9,398 bases of DNA. Source: an uncultured Comamonadaceae bacterium (GTDB lineage Bacteria > Pseudomonadota > Gammaproteobacteria > Burkholderiales > Burkholderiaceae_C). Where the stretch lies: positions 1-9,398 of the forward strand of contig CALBWZ010000300.1 of NCBI GenBank assembly GCA_937893415.1, read 5' to 3'. Below, in pieces: positions 1-5,809 of the stretch. The position numbers were made by a program, and so were the translations under genes. The notes below the pieces were generated by a model. That model worked only from the letters and a program-made list of their open reading frames with translations, was not told the DNA's origin and did no database searches. How positions within the stretch are numbered: position 1 is the stretch's first letter; each line of letters opens with the position of its first letter.

Positions 1-171
1 GGGCTGGTCGCACAGCCAAGCTTTGGCCAAGGCAAAGGCTAAAAGATATTGACCCAAGCCAGGTGGACCACTCAGCAGCAACGCGTGACCGCGTTGCTGC
101 AACAAGCTGAGCAGCTGATCTTGTAACCATGCTGGTAAAGCGCTTTGACCGTTGCTGACGGTTTCTGTCAT
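1..171 (-). CDS. holB: DNA polymerase III subunit delta prime, N-terminal part (3' end outside window)
   Basis: Only the first 57 codons are present; the gene continues beyond base 1. The protein is the delta prime subunit of the clamp loader, which helps load the beta sliding clamp on DNA during replication. The visible residues are an amphipathic leader (start [20 protein letters not shown]) followed by a hydrophobic strand and a P-loop-like segment [20 protein letters not shown] at about residues 33-52. This matches the H-ALLL-GPxGLGK region of HolB. Here the Walker lysine position is Q, in line with the family-level knowledge that delta prime does not itself hydrolyse ATP. The ATG overlaps the TGA stop of tmk as ATGA (168-171), so translation is probably coupled. 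The order mltG-tmk-holB is the same as in Escherichia coli and many other proteobacteria, which supports the call strongly. The short visible length is the main limit. Confidence 0.88.
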   Translation of the reverse strand, partial: MTETVSNGQSALPAWLQDQLLSLLQQRGHALLLSGPPGLGQYLLAFALAKAWLCDQP

Positions 172-890
172 GAATTGGTGCGCTGGTCTGTGCGCATGTC
201 AGCAGGTTGAAAGGCGGCGCTGTTGACCATGATGGCAAGCCAGCCTCGTTGCACCATTTGATGGGTAATGTGCTGCCACACAAGGTGTTTGGTTTGGTCT
301 GCGTTGATACGAACGAAACGGCTGGGTGATGCATCGAAGCGTGCTTGATAACCCGAGCGAACGCGCTCAAAAAACGCCCGTGACTCGGCTTCAAAACGGT
401 CAGCCTCTCGCGCATCGGCTAAACGCTTGGCTGCCACCTCTGGGGGCAAGTCGAACCACAAGGTCAGGTCTGGTTGGCGAAGTGTGGGTTGCTGTCCAGT
501 AAGAACAGGTTTGGGTTGAACCCATTCCTCTAGCAAGCTGAGTGTGGGCAAGTCAAAGCCCCGTCCGGCGCCTTGGTAGGCAAAAGTGGCATCGGTAAAG
601 CGGTCGCACAAAACCACGTCACCTCTGGCCAATGCAGGTTCAATCACGTTGACGAGGTGGTCTCGTCTGGCAGCAAAAATCAGCAAGGCCTCAGTCAGCG
701 GGTCCATCACCTCGTGCAACACCAGTTCACGCAGGCGTTCTGCCAGCGGTGTGCCTCCGGGTTCGCGTGTTTGCACAACAATGCGGCCTTGCTCACTGAA
801 TAAATGGGCTAAACCTTGAATGTGTGTGGATTTTCCGGCACCGTCGATGCCTTCAAAGCTAATAAATAATCCGCGTTTGAGCTGACTCAT
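168..890 (-). CDS. tmk: Thymidylate (dTMP) kinase
   Basis: It phosphorylates dTMP to dTDP with ATP in the cytoplasm, an essential step of dTTP synthesis. Numbered from the ATG at 890, the P-loop GIDGAGKST lies at residues 14-22, REPGG at 42-46, the DRF motif at 96-98 followed by AYQGAGRG, and a LID-like AREADRFE around 160-167. At 240 residues it is longer than the usual 205-215. The excess is a roughly 12-residue insertion between EEWVQ and [10 protein letters not shown] (about residues 125-138) and a C-terminal tail after the last helix. A GTG at 899 would add three residues; I prefer the ATG at 890 because homologues start a few residues before the first beta strand. No good Shine-Dalgarno sequence is seen for either. 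It lies 35 bases downstream of mltG and overlaps holB by four bases. The spacer before it is AT-rich, with TATATT on the minus strand, which could be a weak internal promoter, but no good -35 accompanies it. Confidence 0.95.
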   Translation of the reverse strand: MSQLKRGLFISFEGIDGAGKSTHIQGLAHLFSEQGRIVVQTREPGGTPLAERLRELVLHEVMDPLTEALLIFAARRDHLVNVIEPALARGDVVLCDRFTDATFAYQGAGRGFDLPTLSLLEEWVQPKPVLTGQQPTLRQPDLTLWFDLPPEVAAKRLADAREADRFEAESRAFFERVRSGYQARFDASPSRFVRINADQTKHLVWQHITHQMVQRGWLAIMVNSAAFQPADMRTDQRTNS

Positions 891-925
891 GATGACCACA
901 TAGTTGTAAATATAAAACGTCTAGC

Positions 926-1933
926 TTAACGCCCAAAGATATAACGTTGCACAGCAAGGTTGTGCTCAGCAAGGTTGTTGCTAAAGGCGCTTTGACCGTT
1001 GCCTTTGGCCACAAAGTACAAGGCTTTGGTTGCTGCGGGTGCTATGACGGCTTGTAGCGACGCCGCACCCGGCATAGAAATAGGTGTGGGCGGCAAGCCT
1101 GCGCGCGTGTAGCTGTTGTAAGGCGTGTCCTCACGCAAGTGGATGCGACGCAGATCGCCGTCGAAGTCGTCGCCGAGGCCGTAAATCACAGTAGGGTCGG
1201 TTTGCAAACGCATGCCAATGCGCAAGCGGTTGGCAAAAACACCGGCCACCAGGGGCCTGTCCGGGGTGTGATTGGTTTCTTTTTCGACAATACTGGCCAA
1301 AATAAGCAACTCATCGCGCGAGTTGACCGGTGTGCGCTGGTCTCGCTTGGCCCAAGCGATGTCTAATTGCTTGTCCATGAGCTTGGCGGCTTGGCGCAGG
1401 ACGTCCAGGTCGTCGCTGTTTTTCGGGTAGATGTAGGTATCTGGGAAAAAGCGTCCTTCCGGGTGCTGGCCTGAGCGTCCTAAAGCATCCATGATGTGCC
1501 CTGCCTGCCATGAGTCCGTGACAGGTTGCAAGTCGTTGGCTAGGGCCAGCGCTGCCCTGACCTGCTTGAAGGTCCAGCCTTCAATCAGGGTGACTTTCCT
1601 CAGCGCCTGTTTCCCTTGCACCAAAATATCTACCAGCTGTGTAGGCGTGATACCAGGTGATAACTCATAGCTGCCCGCCTTGATGTCGCGTGACTTGCCA
1701 GACCACCGAAACCACTCAAATAAGACGCGTGTGGGTGTGCTGACGCCGGCTTCGTTGAGTGATGTGGCCACTGTCATGGCTGTGGCATTGGGCGGTACCC
1801 GTAAATCCAGTAGGACTTGCTCGTTTGACAAGTTCAGGTCCAGCGGCTTTTGACTCCACCACGCCACGCTAGCCACTGCAACGATGGCAGCAACAACGCT
1901 GAAAATGATTGCGAACTTGAGAAATCTAAGCAT
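926..1933 (-). CDS. mltG: Endolytic murein transglycosylase MltG (YceG-like)
   Basis: This inner-membrane enzyme cuts nascent peptidoglycan strands and is thought to set glycan chain ends during elongation. The 335-residue length is typical. Residues about 6-26 form one transmembrane helix (FAIIFSVVAAIVAVASVAWW), so the rest faces the periplasm. A LysM-like region with IEGWTFKQVRAAL lies near 117-129, then EGRFFPDTYIYP (159-170), and the catalytic core with ASIVEKET (213-220), where E217 matches the catalytic glutamate of the family. The family blocks RLRIGMRLQTDPTVIYGLG and PYNSYTRAGLPPTPISMPG follow. The start at 1933 gives a short basic stretch before the helix, as expected. There is no clear Shine-Dalgarno sequence, and GACTC lies four bases before the ATG. 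The C-terminus has a 15-base in-frame repeat (starts 952 and 967) encoding NLA twice. It is first gene of the mltG-tmk-holB operon and divergent from ygfZ; pabC, which precedes it in E. coli, is absent here. Confidence 0.95.
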   Translation of the reverse strand: MLRFLKFAIIFSVVAAIVAVASVAWWSQKPLDLNLSNEQVLLDLRVPPNATAMTVATSLNEAGVSTPTRVLFEWFRWSGKSRDIKAGSYELSPGITPTQLVDILVQGKQALRKVTLIEGWTFKQVRAALALANDLQPVTDSWQAGHIMDALGRSGQHPEGRFFPDTYIYPKNSDDLDVLRQAAKLMDKQLDIAWAKRDQRTPVNSRDELLILASIVEKETNHTPDRPLVAGVFANRLRIGMRLQTDPTVIYGLGDDFDGDLRRIHLREDTPYNSYTRAGLPPTPISMPGAASLQAVIAPAATKALYFVAKGNGQSAFSNNLAEHNLAVQRYIFGR

Positions 1934-1965
1934 GTAAGAGTCGCCAAAATGAAAAGCCCAATTGA

Positions 1966-1994
1966 GCTACAAGCCACAAAAGGTGTGGTGTCAA
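1966..1994 (-). promoter_or_regulatory. Candidate mltG promoter with dyad in the spacer
   Basis: On the minus strand a perfect TTGACA (1994-1989) is followed, after 17 bases, by TGTAGC (1971-1966), a poor -10 hexamer that matches consensus at only three positions. Transcription would begin about 25 bases before the mltG ATG. The spacer holds a perfect 5-bp dyad, CCACA-N5-TGTGG (1974-1988), which could be an operator or could be chance. The -35 is seen directly; promoter activity is inferred. For ygfZ, on the other strand, only an isolated CATAAT at 1997-2002 is seen, with no fitting -35. Confidence 0.35.
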
Positions 1995-2020
1995 CGCATA
2001 ATCATCCCATTAATCAGATT

Positions 2021-2025
2021 AAGGG
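2021..2025 (+). promoter_or_regulatory. Ribosome binding site of ygfZ
   Basis: AAGGG ends seven bases before the ATG at 2033. This site decides the start: the reading frame is open upstream to 1850, but that would run into the mltG coding region and across the divergent promoter region, and the extra 61 residues resemble no YgfZ sequence. Confidence 0.6.
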
Positions 2026-2032
2026 TATCGGT

Positions 2033-3025
2033 ATGTCCGAACAAAATTTTGCCACGTCTTCAGATACCAGCCCACTTGTTGAGCTGACGCACTGGGGCGT
2101 CATAACAGCCAGTGGTGAGGATGCCGCTAATTTTTTACACAACCAACTCTCCAATGACATTGTTTCATTAGGCGAGACGCAGGTCCATTTAGCTGCTTTT
2201 TGCAATGTAAAAGGACGGATGCAAGCCAGCATGGTGGCGATGCGACTGAACACACACGACATTGCGCTGGTGATGCACAAAGATTTGCTTGAAAAAACGC
2301 TCAAGCGACTGTCTATGTTTGTCATGCGTGCCAAGTGCACATTGGTTGATGCTTCAGACGCCTGCAAGGTGTTGGGTTGTGTCAGGTCGGGAAATCACTT
2401 ACCCGCTTGGCAACGCCACACCATGCAGGTCAACGGTGTGAGCAGTTCGTTATACACATGGCCTGCGTCACAGAAGGACCAAGCGTGTGTGGTGCTGTAT
2501 CCGCAAGATGGGGTCTCGGACGCGCAACCAGAAGCCAGGACAATTTCCGCTGATGCCGCAGCGCTTGCCGCTTGGCACCACGCCTACGTGGCGAGCGGCG
2601 TTACCTTGGTGAGTGAGGCGACGTTTGAGGCGTTTGTGCCGCAAATGCTCAACTATGAGTCTGTAGGTGGCGTGAACTTCAAAAAAGGCTGCTACCCCGG
2701 GCAAGAAGTGGTGGCACGCAGCCAGTTTAGAGGTGCAATCAAGCGCCGGGCCATGTTGGGCGAGTTGACCGCCGGTGAAACAGGTGGTGTTCCTGTCGCT
2801 GGCGACGAGGTGTTTGCCAACACAGCTGAGGCCCCTGATGTATTCGAGGCCTGTGGTGTAGTCGCCAGCGTGGCCACACGTGATGCTACAACCGTGCTGT
2901 GCTTCAGTGGTCAATCTGCTGCTGTACAAGCGGCTACTGAACTCAGGTTGGCTTGTTCTGAAGGCTCTCAAGGGTATGCGATGCAGCTGATTGATTTACC
3001 TTATGCATTGCTCACTGATATTTAA
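2033..3025 (+). CDS. ygfZ: Folate-binding protein YgfZ (GcvT-related, Fe-S protein maintenance)
   Basis: YgfZ is a cytoplasmic, tetrahydrofolate-binding relative of the glycine cleavage T protein. In E. coli it supports the activity of certain Fe-S enzymes such as MiaB. The 330-residue length is normal. The family signature KGCYPGQE is at residues 218-225, with the conserved cysteine at C220, followed by EVVARSQFRGAIKRR. Earlier family blocks are seen at FLHNQLSNDI (34-43) and CNVKGRM (58-63). The C-terminal part (240-330) is the beta-barrel domain and is more variable. The start was chosen by the AAGGG seven bases upstream and by family length. It diverges from mltG, an arrangement I associate with Burkholderiales. 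The next gene on the same strand begins 51 bases after its stop and could be co-transcribed. Confidence 0.93.
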   Translation: MSEQNFATSSDTSPLVELTHWGVITASGEDAANFLHNQLSNDIVSLGETQVHLAAFCNVKGRMQASMVAMRLNTHDIALVMHKDLLEKTLKRLSMFVMRAKCTLVDASDACKVLGCVRSGNHLPAWQRHTMQVNGVSSSLYTWPASQKDQACVVLYPQDGVSDAQPEARTISADAAALAAWHHAYVASGVTLVSEATFEAFVPQMLNYESVGGVNFKKGCYPGQEVVARSQFRGAIKRRAMLGELTAGETGGVPVAGDEVFANTAEAPDVFEACGVVASVATRDATTVLCFSGQSAAVQAATELRLACSEGSQGYAMQLIDLPYALLTDI

Positions 3026-3048
3026 AGACGCCAACCCTTGGCCTCGAA

Positions 3049-3061
3049 ATAGGTGACCTAT
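3049..3061. repeat. 13-base perfect palindrome between ygfZ and the TANGO2-family gene
   Basis: ATAGGT-G-ACCTAT is a perfect inverted repeat with a one-base centre. It lies 15 bases before the ATG of the downstream gene, in a 51-base intergenic space. The short centre makes an RNA hairpin unlikely, so if it is functional it would be a protein-binding site on DNA. It could also be chance. No regulator is encoded in the window. Confidence 0.4.
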
Positions 3062-3076
3062 GACCGGTAGCCTGTC

Positions 3077-3955
3077 ATGTGTTTGTTAGCTTTTGCAATT
3101 GGTGAGTCGCATGAGCTGCGTTTGTTGGTCGCAGCGAATCGAGACGAGTCCTACCACCGGCAGACACAAGAGCTGTCGGCATGGCGTTTGGACAACGGCG
3201 TTGATGTCTTGGCTGGTCGTGACCTGTTGGCAGGTGGCACTTGGATGAGTGTTGGACAGAATGGCCGTGTGGCATTGCTCACCAATATCCGCCCAGTGAA
3301 TCATTCAGACAAACCAGCAGCAGCGCAAAGCCGTGGTGTTTTGTGCAGCAGTTGGCTGGGTGGCGTGTCGTGGCCAGCCTGGTTAGACAGTCACTCTGGG
3401 CATGCGTTTGGCGGCTGCAATGTGGTGCTGGGCGACTTGCATCAGGGCACGTGGCACTTTGCTCGCAACCAAGCCAGCCCCGCCCATGCGTGGCACCCAA
3501 GCGGGTGGTACACCAGCGAACTCACACCAGGTATTTATGGCCTGTCAAATGCCGACTTGGATACGCCTTGGCCTAAGTTGCTGCAGTTAAAAAGCGCCAT
3601 GGCAATGCAACTTCAACTCAAACGTCAACCAAGCCAGGCTGATGGGGTGACACAGGCTGCTCATGACATGGCCATGCGCAACAAGCTGGTTGAGGCTTTG
3701 CGCGACGATACCCGTTTGACGCATGACCCCTTATCAAGTGTCTTCGTGCGCTGGCCGCAGGCAAGTTACGGCACAAGAAGCAGCACCTTGATGTGGGTTG
3801 AGCAGGCAGCGCCACGCACTATACACATGGCCGAGTGGCGCTTTGATGACAATGCCCAGCTGCTGGCTCAACCCAAGCGCTTGGACATGCTCACATGCGC
3901 AATGCCGACTTCCATAAACGGCTCACCCACCACGGCAAACCCCAACTCGTTGTAA
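3077..3955 (+). CDS. TANGO2/NRDE family protein
   Basis: The protein belongs to the NRDE (DUF833, TANGO2) family. Family members start with Met-Cys and carry an Asn-Arg-Asp-Glu motif; they have been linked to heme trafficking and lipid homeostasis in eukaryotes, while the bacterial role is not firmly known. Here MCLLAF opens the protein, with AANRDE at residues 19-24, GTWMSVGQNGRVALLTN at 54-70, and FGGCNVVLGD at 111-120, all in family order. The 292-residue length is a little above the usual 250-275. No signal peptide or membrane segment is visible. The ATG at 3077 is fixed by the conserved MC start, although it has only a weak GGTAG as a ribosome site. The last 29 codons overlap the 3' end of the convergent thioesterase-GNAT gene; this tail (from about AQPKRLD) lies after the recognisable domain, so it may be an extension caused by loss of an earlier stop. 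Confidence 0.88.
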   Translation: MCLLAFAIGESHELRLLVAANRDESYHRQTQELSAWRLDNGVDVLAGRDLLAGGTWMSVGQNGRVALLTNIRPVNHSDKPAAAQSRGVLCSSWLGGVSWPAWLDSHSGHAFGGCNVVLGDLHQGTWHFARNQASPAHAWHPSGWYTSELTPGIYGLSNADLDTPWPKLLQLKSAMAMQLQLKRQPSQADGVTQAAHDMAMRNKLVEALRDDTRLTHDPLSSVFVRWPQASYGTRSSTLMWVEQAAPRTIHMAEWRFDDNAQLLAQPKRLDMLTCAMPTSINGSPTTANPNSL

Positions 3956-4719
3956 AAGCCTTGGCTGCTGCGCTGGGCATGCAGAAACACCTCTGTGTCA
4001 CCGCGCGCCAATGCCTGCTCACACAAGGCCTGCAATATACGCCCGCCTTGGCCAGTACCGCGCAACACGCGAAGCACTGCCATTCGGCCTATTTTGGCTT
4101 GACCATTGTCGCTGGGCAGCAAGCGTCCAGTGGCCACCGTTTGCCCAAGTCCGTTGACCAACACCGCGTGCAATGACTGCGCATCCATGGCATCCCATTC
4201 GTCTTCAGCACCAATACCTTGCTCTTGCACGAAGACGGCAGTCCTTACCTCGCCGGCTTGTTGGCCCAATGCATCCCAACCGCCCAAGTGCAGCTGCGTT
4301 ATGTCTTTGCCTGCCTCGAAGTTCTCTATCACTTGTCGCAATGGCGCAGGTATGGGTTGGCTGGTTTGTGTGCGGGGGTCGGCAAACACGTAAACCAGCT
4401 CAATGCTGGTGAGCAATGTGTCACCACGCACAATGTTTGCGTCAAATACCAAGCTCGATGTGCCCATACGCTTGCAACGCAAGCCAACTGTGAGCACATC
4501 GTCGTACAAGGCCGATGCATGGTACTCGACTGTGGATTTCTTGAGGTAAGTGTCACCCCCTAACAATGCCATGGCCTCGTGATAAGGCAGACCAAGCGCA
4601 CGCCAGTATCCTGCAATGGCCGTGTCTGCGTAGGTCAGGTAGTGGGCGTTAAAGACGATGTGCTGTGAGTCAATTTCAGACCAGCGCACGCGCAGTCGTT
4701 CATGGTAACGGTATGTCAT
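3868..4719 (-). CDS. Fusion: YbgC/FadM-like acyl-CoA thioesterase + GNAT N-acetyltransferase
   Basis: Two domains are joined in one 283-residue reading frame. Residues 1-135 are a hotdog-fold 4HBT thioesterase: RVRWSEIDSQHIVFNAHYLTY at 10-30 is the family active-site block, with D17 at the catalytic aspartate position. Such enzymes hydrolyse acyl-CoA thioesters. Residues 140-283 are a GNAT domain close to the ElaA/YjcF type: EVRTAVFVQEQGI (157-169) is the N-terminal block, IGRMAVLRVLRGTGQGGRIL (210-229) is motif A with the R-G-x-G-x-G acetyl-CoA loop at 220-225, and HAQRSSQGFYNELGF (247-261) is motif B. No stop or frame break lies between them, and the linker is only a few residues. The gene starts 18 bases after the esterase stop and is probably in the same operon; no clear Shine-Dalgarno sequence is seen. 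Its 3' end overlaps the convergent TANGO2-family gene by 88 bases. The substrates of both domains are unknown. Confidence 0.9.
   Translation of the reverse strand: MTYRYHERLRVRWSEIDSQHIVFNAHYLTYADTAIAGYWRALGLPYHEAMALLGGDTYLKKSTVEYHASALYDDVLTVGLRCKRMGTSSLVFDANIVRGDTLLTSIELVYVFADPRTQTSQPIPAPLRQVIENFEAGKDITQLHLGGWDALGQQAGEVRTAVFVQEQGIGAEDEWDAMDAQSLHAVLVNGLGQTVATGRLLPSDNGQAKIGRMAVLRVLRGTGQGGRILQALCEQALARGDTEVFLHAQRSSQGFYNELGFAVVGEPFMEVGIAHVSMSKRLG
3873..3884. repeat. 12-base palindrome inside the convergent gene overlap
   Basis: CCAAGCGCTTGG is a perfect palindrome. It falls in the 88-base overlap in a phase where both strands read Lys-Arg-Leu: PKRLD in the TANGO2-family protein and SKRLG at the end of the thioesterase-GNAT fusion. 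As RNA it could form only a very tight hairpin, and no U-run follows, so it is not a convincing terminator. Confidence 0.5.
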
Positions 4720-4737
4720 AAGTGTAGGCGTTGGTGT

Positions 4738-5673
4738 TTAGGTAAATGCGCGTTGCAGTGCTGCACCGGCTTGGGCATGGGCTATCTTGGCTTCTGGTAC
4801 TGCGCGTTCCCAGTTTACAAAACCATGCACCACGCCGCGGTACACCTCAAGGTCAACGTCCACACCAGCTGCGCGCAGCTTGTCGCCGTAGGCAAGGCCC
4901 TCATCAAACAAAGGGTCACATTCGGCCAAACCTATCCAAGCGGGTGCCACTGCATCGTGGTCAAGCGCGTTGAGCGGCGCAAAACGCCAGTCTTCACGCT
5001 CAGCTTTGTCGGGTATGTAGTGGTTGAAAAAATAGGCAATGTCGGCTGCTGTCAATACATAGCCATCTGCGTACTTGGCGTGCGACTGGGTGTCTGCTTG
5101 TGCGCCACAGCCCGGGTAAATGAGCAGTTGTAAGGCCAAGTCAATGTGGGTGTCGCGCGCATGCAGCGCACAAACAGCAGCCAATGTGCCGCCTGCGCTG
5201 TCGCCACCCACAGCAATGGCATGATGGCTGATGTGCTCGGGTGCCAGCGTGGCCACGTGCTGATTCAACCACTCAAGGCTGTCGAATGCATCTAGAACGG
5301 CGGTTGGAAAAACATGCTCTGGTGCCAGCCTGTAGTCCACAGATACCACCGCACACCCTGCGGCCAAGGCTATGTGCTGGCACAAGGCCTTGTGCGTGGC
5401 CGATGACCCAATGGTGAAGCCACCGCCGTGAAAGTACAACAACACGCCGCGGGCCCCCGCATGCGGCACCCACAGCTTCGCGTGCAGTGAGTGTCCATCG
5501 CGCGTGGGAATGCTGAGCGTTGTGTCTACCGCCATAGGTGGCGGGTCAACACTCAGTACACCTGCTGCGGCACCATAGAACAGCCTAGCCGCTTGAACAG
5601 GCATGAGGTGCATAGGTGGTCTGGCGGCTTGCGCCATGCGCGCCAATAAGTCGTTCATTTGAGGTGTCAGCAT
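4738..5673 (-). CDS. Alpha/beta-hydrolase esterase, hormone-sensitive lipase (HSL, family IV) type
   Basis: It likely hydrolyses short to medium acyl esters in the cytoplasm. Numbered from the ATG at 5673 (311 residues, a normal length), the oxyanion-hole motif HGGGF is at 82-86, the nucleophile elbow GDSAGG at 157-162 with S159, the acid ECDPLFDE with D253, and the catalytic histidine H283 in [16 protein letters not shown] (113-120) is another HSL hallmark. No signal peptide is seen. The start is uncertain: in-frame ATGs also occur at 5715, 5694 and 5658, and none has a Shine-Dalgarno sequence. I chose 5673 because [13 protein letters not shown] resembles the M-x-L-D-P-Q opening of many relatives, and because a GACTC box like that of mltG and yghZ precedes it. 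It is followed after 18 bases by the thioesterase-GNAT gene and is divergent from the iron alcohol dehydrogenase. The exact substrate cannot be read from the sequence. Confidence 0.9.
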   Translation of the reverse strand: MLTPQMNDLLARMAQAARPPMHLMPVQAARLFYGAAAGVLSVDPPPMAVDTTLSIPTRDGHSLHAKLWVPHAGARGVLLYFHGGGFTIGSSATHKALCQHIALAAGCAVVSVDYRLAPEHVFPTAVLDAFDSLEWLNQHVATLAPEHISHHAIAVGGDSAGGTLAAVCALHARDTHIDLALQLLIYPGCGAQADTQSHAKYADGYVLTAADIAYFFNHYIPDKAEREDWRFAPLNALDHDAVAPAWIGLAECDPLFDEGLAYGDKLRAAGVDVDLEVYRGVVHGFVNWERAVPEAKIAHAQAGAALQRAFT

Positions 5674-5765
5674 AAGAGTCGATTGTGGGGTCATGAAGGA
5701 GACGCACCAACGCATGGCACACAGGCTAGGATACGTGAACTATCAACTTTTAACTGACGCACCAT

Positions 5766-5787
5766 TTGGTTGCGCCTGTTCAACCAA
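5766..5787. repeat. 7-bp perfect inverted repeat upstream of the alcohol dehydrogenase
   Basis: TTGGTTG and CAACCAA flank an 8-base centre. The repeat ends six bases before the GGAG of the alcohol dehydrogenase gene and lies in the region shared with the divergent esterase gene. It can be read as an operator for an unseen regulator or as a hairpin in the leader of the dehydrogenase mRNA. It lacks a U-run, so a terminator is unlikely. Confidence 0.5.
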
Positions 5788-5793
5788 GCATTT

Positions 5794-5797
5794 GGAG
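5794..5797 (+). promoter_or_regulatory. Ribosome binding site of the iron alcohol dehydrogenase
   Basis: GGAG lies 12 bases before the ATG at 5810, a slightly long spacing. It supports this start over the upstream in-frame ATG at 5693, which would add 39 residues that do not resemble the family. Confidence 0.5.
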
Positions 5798-5809
5798 CGC
5801 ACCACCACC

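Larger units (their letters stand above)
5674..5809. promoter_or_regulatory. Divergent intergenic region, esterase / alcohol dehydrogenase
   Basis: This stretch must hold the promoters of both divergent genes, unless the esterase starts at one of its upstream ATGs. I find no hexamer pair on either strand that I would call a promoter. Isolated fragments are TTGATA and TATCCT on the minus strand, at the wrong spacing to each other. The clear element is the inverted repeat at 5766-5787. An AAGGAGA at 5696-5702 on the plus strand precedes an in-frame ATG at 5714-5716 only in a different frame from the dehydrogenase, so I do not use it. Confidence 0.4.

Noticed and set aside
573..803. Plus-strand reading frame with a P-loop-like GKSGIGKA start
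   Set aside because: It lies wholly antisense to tmk, has no ribosome site, and the rest resembles no NTPase.
952..981. 15-base direct repeat near the 3' end of mltG
   Set aside because: It is an in-frame two-copy repeat encoding NLA in a helix-like tail; not a separate element.
140..1002. 16-base exact repeat (140-155 and 987-1002) in holB and mltG
   Set aside because: Both copies encode Asn-Gly-Gln-Ser-Ala in frame within ordinary coding sequence, and only two copies exist, so it is most likely chance under codon bias.
1850..2032. In-frame open extension of ygfZ back to 1850
   Set aside because: It would overlap the mltG start region and the divergent promoter space, and the added residues do not resemble YgfZ. 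The ATG at 2033 has a ribosome site at good spacing.
4702..5133. Plus-strand 143-codon frame antisense to the esterase
   Set aside because: The esterase on the other strand has all family motifs; this frame has no recognisable domain and is a codon-bias shadow.
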